8,397 nt of DNA from Actinomycetes bacterium. Its GTDB lineage: Bacteria; Actinomycetota; Acidimicrobiia; Acidimicrobiales; Palsa-688. Positions 6,152 through 8,397 of this stretch are shown here, one piece after another. The notes under the pieces are model-generated. The model had not been told where the DNA came from and did no database searches. It saw only the letters and a list, made by a program, of their open reading frames with translations. The translations under genes were made by a program, and so were the position numbers. The stretch lies in the NCBI GenBank assembly GCA_021798075.1, contig JAJZYO010000070.1, positions 1 to 8,397 of the forward strand, in the 5' to 3' direction. How positions within the stretch are numbered: the stretch's first letter is position 1; every line of letters begins with the position of its first letter.

Positions 6152-6265
6152 GCGCCGGGCGCGGCCACATCGGTTTCCCCGAAGACCACTGGGACCGTGG
6201 CCGCTAACCCTGCCTCGGCGATAAAACCGATGGCCGGTGAAAATATGCCCAGGGCTGCCCGGCGC
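6152..6265. other. Structured intergenic region with three interleaved inverted repeats
   Basis: In the 140-bp gap between the convergent DMT and ileS genes (6133-6272), three adjacent blocks each have a perfect downstream complement. GCGCCGGGC (6152-6160) pairs with GCCCGGCGC (6257-6265). GCGGCCAC (6161-6168) pairs with GTGGCCGC (6197-6204). ATCGGTTT (6169-6176) pairs with AAACCGAT (6224-6231). The second and third pairs cross, giving an H-type pseudoknot topology or two mutually exclusive stems, both enclosed by the first. The pairing works on either strand. A bidirectional terminator or a small structured RNA is possible. There is no T-tract, and in GC-rich DNA one such repeat could arise by chance. 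Confidence 0.4.
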
Positions 6266-6272
6266 GGCTCGC

Positions 6273-8397
6273 CTACCCCCGAGGGCTGAGGCGCTCGACA
6301 CGCGCCTCTAAGTGCCGCCCAGCGGCGACGGCCAGTTGCTCGGCGCCCTCGCCCAGGGGACCGTCGTGGAGCACGACCTCCTCCGCCAAGGTCTCGCCGG
6401 CCACGAGGCCGAGGTGGGCCTCGACGGCGGCGCGGAGGCGCGGGTCGCCGGCGAAGCCGAGGGACAGGCGGATGTGGTCCGAGACGTCGAGGCCGGCGCG
6501 CTTCCTCGCCTCTTGCACCTGGCGCACCACGTCGCGGGCCAAGCCCTCTGCCTCGAGCTCGGCCGTGACTTCGAGGTCGAGCGAGACCACCATTTCGTTG
6601 CCCGAGAGCGCCCGGGCTGAGGTCGGGTCCTTCGGTACGAGGGAAAGGAAGTACTCGTCGGCTCCTAGCTCGTGGCCCGCCACCTCGACGCCCCCTCCCG
6701 GCAGCCGCCTCCAGGCACCCTGGCGCACGGCGGCTATCACTTCTTGGGTGGCGGGGCCGATACGGGGCCCGAGGGCGGCCGGGTTGACCTGCAGGACGAG
6801 GTCGGCCACGCCGGCGACATCGCTCACCAGGTGCACCTGCTTGACGTTGAGCTCGTCGGCTACCAGGTCGGCGAAGGCTTGGAGCTCGCCGGCGCCGGCG
6901 CCGGCCACCGTGGCCGAAGCGAGCGGGAGCCGGGAACGCAGCCCTGCCGCCTTCCTCACCGAGTGGCCGGCGGAGCACACCTCGCGCACGGTGTCCATCC
7001 GGGCGACCAGTTGTGTGTCCCGGGGCAGGGCGGGCACGTCCGGCCAGTCGGCCAAGTGGACGCTCCGCTCGCCGGAGAGGCCCCGGTAGACGTGCTCGGA
7101 GAGCATGGGCAGGAGCGGGGCCGAGACCAGGCACAAGGTGTGGAGCACGGTGTAGAGGGTGTCGTAGGCGTCCGCCTTGGAGCGGTCCGAGGCGGCAGAG
7201 GAACCAGGCCGGCTCCAGAAGCGGTCCCGGCTCCGGCGGATGTACCAGTTGTTGAGGGCGTCGAGGAAAGAAGACACCGACGAACAGGCACCGTAGAGGT
7301 CGTAGGCTTCCAGGGCCTCGGTGACTTCCTCGGCCAACAGGCGGGCCTTGGAGAGGACGTAGCGGTCGAGCACCTCGGCCTGGTCGGCGCGCCAGGCGGC
7401 GCGGTGGCCGTCGGCGTTCGCGTACATGGAGAAGAACTTCCAGGCGTTGTAGAGCGGGTTGAGCACGGCCCGGGTCGCCTCTCCTGGCCCCTTGCGCTCG
7501 ATCACCAGGTCCGAACCGCGCATGACGGCCGAGGAGAGCAGGTACCAGCGCATGGCGTCGGCGCCGTAGCGCTCGAACATCTCGTCGGGGTCGGGGTAGT
7601 TGCGGAGGCGCTTGGAGAGCTTGAGCCTGTCCTCGCCGAGCACGATGCCGTGCGCGAGGCAGGTCTCGAACGCCGGCTTGCCGAAAAGTGCCGTGGCGAG
7701 CACGTGCAAGGTGTAGAACCAGCCCCTCGTCTGGCCCACGTACTCGACGATGAAGTCGGCGGGGAAATGCTCCTCGAACCACTCTGCGTTGTCGAAGGGG
7801 TAGTGGACCTGGGCAAAGGGCATCGAGCCGGACTCGAACCAGCAGTCGAGCACGTCTTCGACCCGGCGCATCTTGGAGCGGCCGCTCGGGTCGTCCGGGT
7901 TGGGCCTCACCAGGCTGTCGATGGCGGGCCGGTGCAGGTCGGCTGGCCGCACGCCGAAATCGCGCTCCAGCTCGGCCAGGCTGCCGTACACGTCGATGCG
8001 CGGGTAGGCGGGGTCGTCGGAGGCCCAGACCGGGATCGGGCTCCCCCAGAAGCGGTTGCGCGAGATCGACCAGTCCCGGGCGCCCTCCAGCCACTTGCCG
8101 AACGCCCCGTCGCGCACGTGGGCGGGCACCCAGGTGACTTGCTGGTTGAGCGCCAGCATCTGCTCCCGGATGGCCGTGACCCTGACGAACCAGGAGGAGA
8201 CGGCCCGGTAGACGAGGGGCGTGTCGGTCCGCCAGCAATGCGGGTAGGAGTGGACGTAGTCCTCCTCGGCTACGAGCGCCCCCTTTTCTCTGAGCGCGGC
8301 GATCACCGGTCGGTTGGCCTCGAAGACCTGCATGCCCTCGTAAGGGGGGACCTCGGCGGTGAACCTGGCGCGCGAGTCGACGGGGCAGACCACCCTG
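6273..8397 (-). CDS. ileS: Isoleucyl-tRNA synthetase, type 2, missing its N-terminal third (5' end outside window)
   Basis: About 707 C-terminal residues of a class I synthetase that normally has about 1030-1090. The frame stays open through the right edge, so the GTG at 8393 is internal and the true start, the HIGH motif and most of the editing domain lie outside. Numbering from that GTG: HSYPHCWRTDTPLVYRA (48-64), DWSISRNRFWGSPIP (107-121), DCWFESGSMPFAQ (183-195), GQTRGWFYTLHVLA (220-233) and the KMSKS-loop equivalent KLSKR (258-262) followed by LRNYPDP. The anticodon-binding helices span about 345-490 with NNWYIRRSRDRFW, then the C-terminal domain ends in RLSPRG. There is no C-terminal zinc-binding Cys cluster, which with KLSKR/LRNYPDP marks the type-2 (eukaryote-like) form. 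Reaction: ATP-dependent charging of tRNA-Ile in the cytoplasm. Stop is TAG at 6275-6273. The identity is secure. Confidence 0.97.
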   Translation of the reverse strand, partial: RVVCPVDSRARFTAEVPPYEGMQVFEANRPVIAALREKGALVAEEDYVHSYPHCWRTDTPLVYRAVSSWFVRVTAIREQMLALNQQVTWVPAHVRDGAFGKWLEGARDWSISRNRFWGSPIPVWASDDPAYPRIDVYGSLAELERDFGVRPADLHRPAIDSLVRPNPDDPSGRSKMRRVEDVLDCWFESGSMPFAQVHYPFDNAEWFEEHFPADFIVEYVGQTRGWFYTLHVLATALFGKPAFETCLAHGIVLGEDRLKLSKRLRNYPDPDEMFERYGADAMRWYLLSSAVMRGSDLVIERKGPGEATRAVLNPLYNAWKFFSMYANADGHRAAWRADQAEVLDRYVLSKARLLAEEVTEALEAYDLYGACSSVSSFLDALNNWYIRRSRDRFWSRPGSSAASDRSKADAYDTLYTVLHTLCLVSAPLLPMLSEHVYRGLSGERSVHLADWPDVPALPRDTQLVARMDTVREVCSAGHSVRKAAGLRSRLPLASATVAGAGAGELQAFADLVADELNVKQVHLVSDVAGVADLVLQVNPAALGPRIGPATQEVIAAVRQGAWRRLPGGGVEVAGHELGADEYFLSLVPKDPTSARALSGNEMVVSLDLEVTAELEAEGLARDVVRQVQEARKRAGLDVSDHIRLSLGFAGDPRLRAAVEAHLGLVAGETLAEEVVLHDGPLGEGAEQLAVAAGRHLEARVERLSPRG

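Noticed and set aside
7608..7622. IleRS as a degenerate, inactive paralogue because KMSKS is altered
   Set aside because: KLSKR/KMSKR variants are normal in type-2 IleRS, and the rest of the catalytic and anticodon-binding motifs are intact.
6142..8238. 698-codon minus-strand frame overlapping ileS, whose end (GFIAEAGLAATVPVVF) looks protein-like in the gap
   Set aside because: Most of it is an out-of-frame, Arg/Pro-rich shadow of ileS. The plausible-looking last 40 codons have no start codon or ribosome site nearby and coincide with the inverted-repeat region.
8391..8393. GTG as the start of ileS
   Set aside because: The frame continues open to the window edge and the sequence begins in the middle of the editing-domain side of IleRS, so this is an internal Val codon.

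Overview
The window is GC-rich chromosomal DNA with dense coding, few and short gaps, several GTG/TAG/TGA signals and long antisense shadow frames, as expected of a high-GC bacterium. An actinobacterial host (Actinomycetota, possibly an Acidimicrobiia-like lineage) is the best guess. The evidence is a polyphosphate-glucokinase-type ROK C-terminus, a type-2 isoleucyl-tRNA synthetase with the KLSKR/LRNYPDP signature, and an actinobacterial-style ABC exporter with an extra segment before Walker A. The class-level placement is inference.

Layout from left to right. The 3' end of a polyphosphate glucokinase gene (ppgK-like) enters on the + strand and stops at 177. It converges on, and overlaps by 31 bp, a 699-aa ABC exporter half-transporter on the - strand (147-2246). 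The exporter's C-terminus carries a perfect 18-bp tandem repeat, six full copies, encoding an EEAVIG hexapeptide. Upstream on the - strand are an intracellular GH1 beta-glucosidase (2407-3816) and an MGDG-synthase-like GT28 glycosyltransferase (3870-5042). A perfect LacI-type palindrome (3861-3872) sits just upstream of the glucosidase and overlaps the stop codon of the glycosyltransferase. Divergent from the glycosyltransferase, after only 46 bp, is a multi-spanning DMT/EamA-like membrane protein (5089-6132, +). It converges on ileS (6273 to the right edge, -), which lacks its N-terminal third. The 140-bp gap between these last two genes is unusually rich in interleaved inverted repeats.

How the genes may work together: the glucosidase would release glucose from beta-glucosides in the cytoplasm, and the nearby ppgK product would phosphorylate it with polyphosphate or ATP. 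The operator suggests sugar-responsive control of the glucosidase. The glycosyltransferase probably makes a glycolipid. Whether the ABC exporter or the DMT protein moves that lipid is speculation. ileS is a housekeeping gene unrelated to the rest.

Most of the window is ordinary chromosome, and I do not see a defence, mobile or CRISPR system. The three points most worth a second look are the hexapeptide (left-handed beta-helix-like) tail on the ABC exporter, the LacI-type operator and leader of the glucosidase, and the three-way inverted-repeat structure downstream of ileS.
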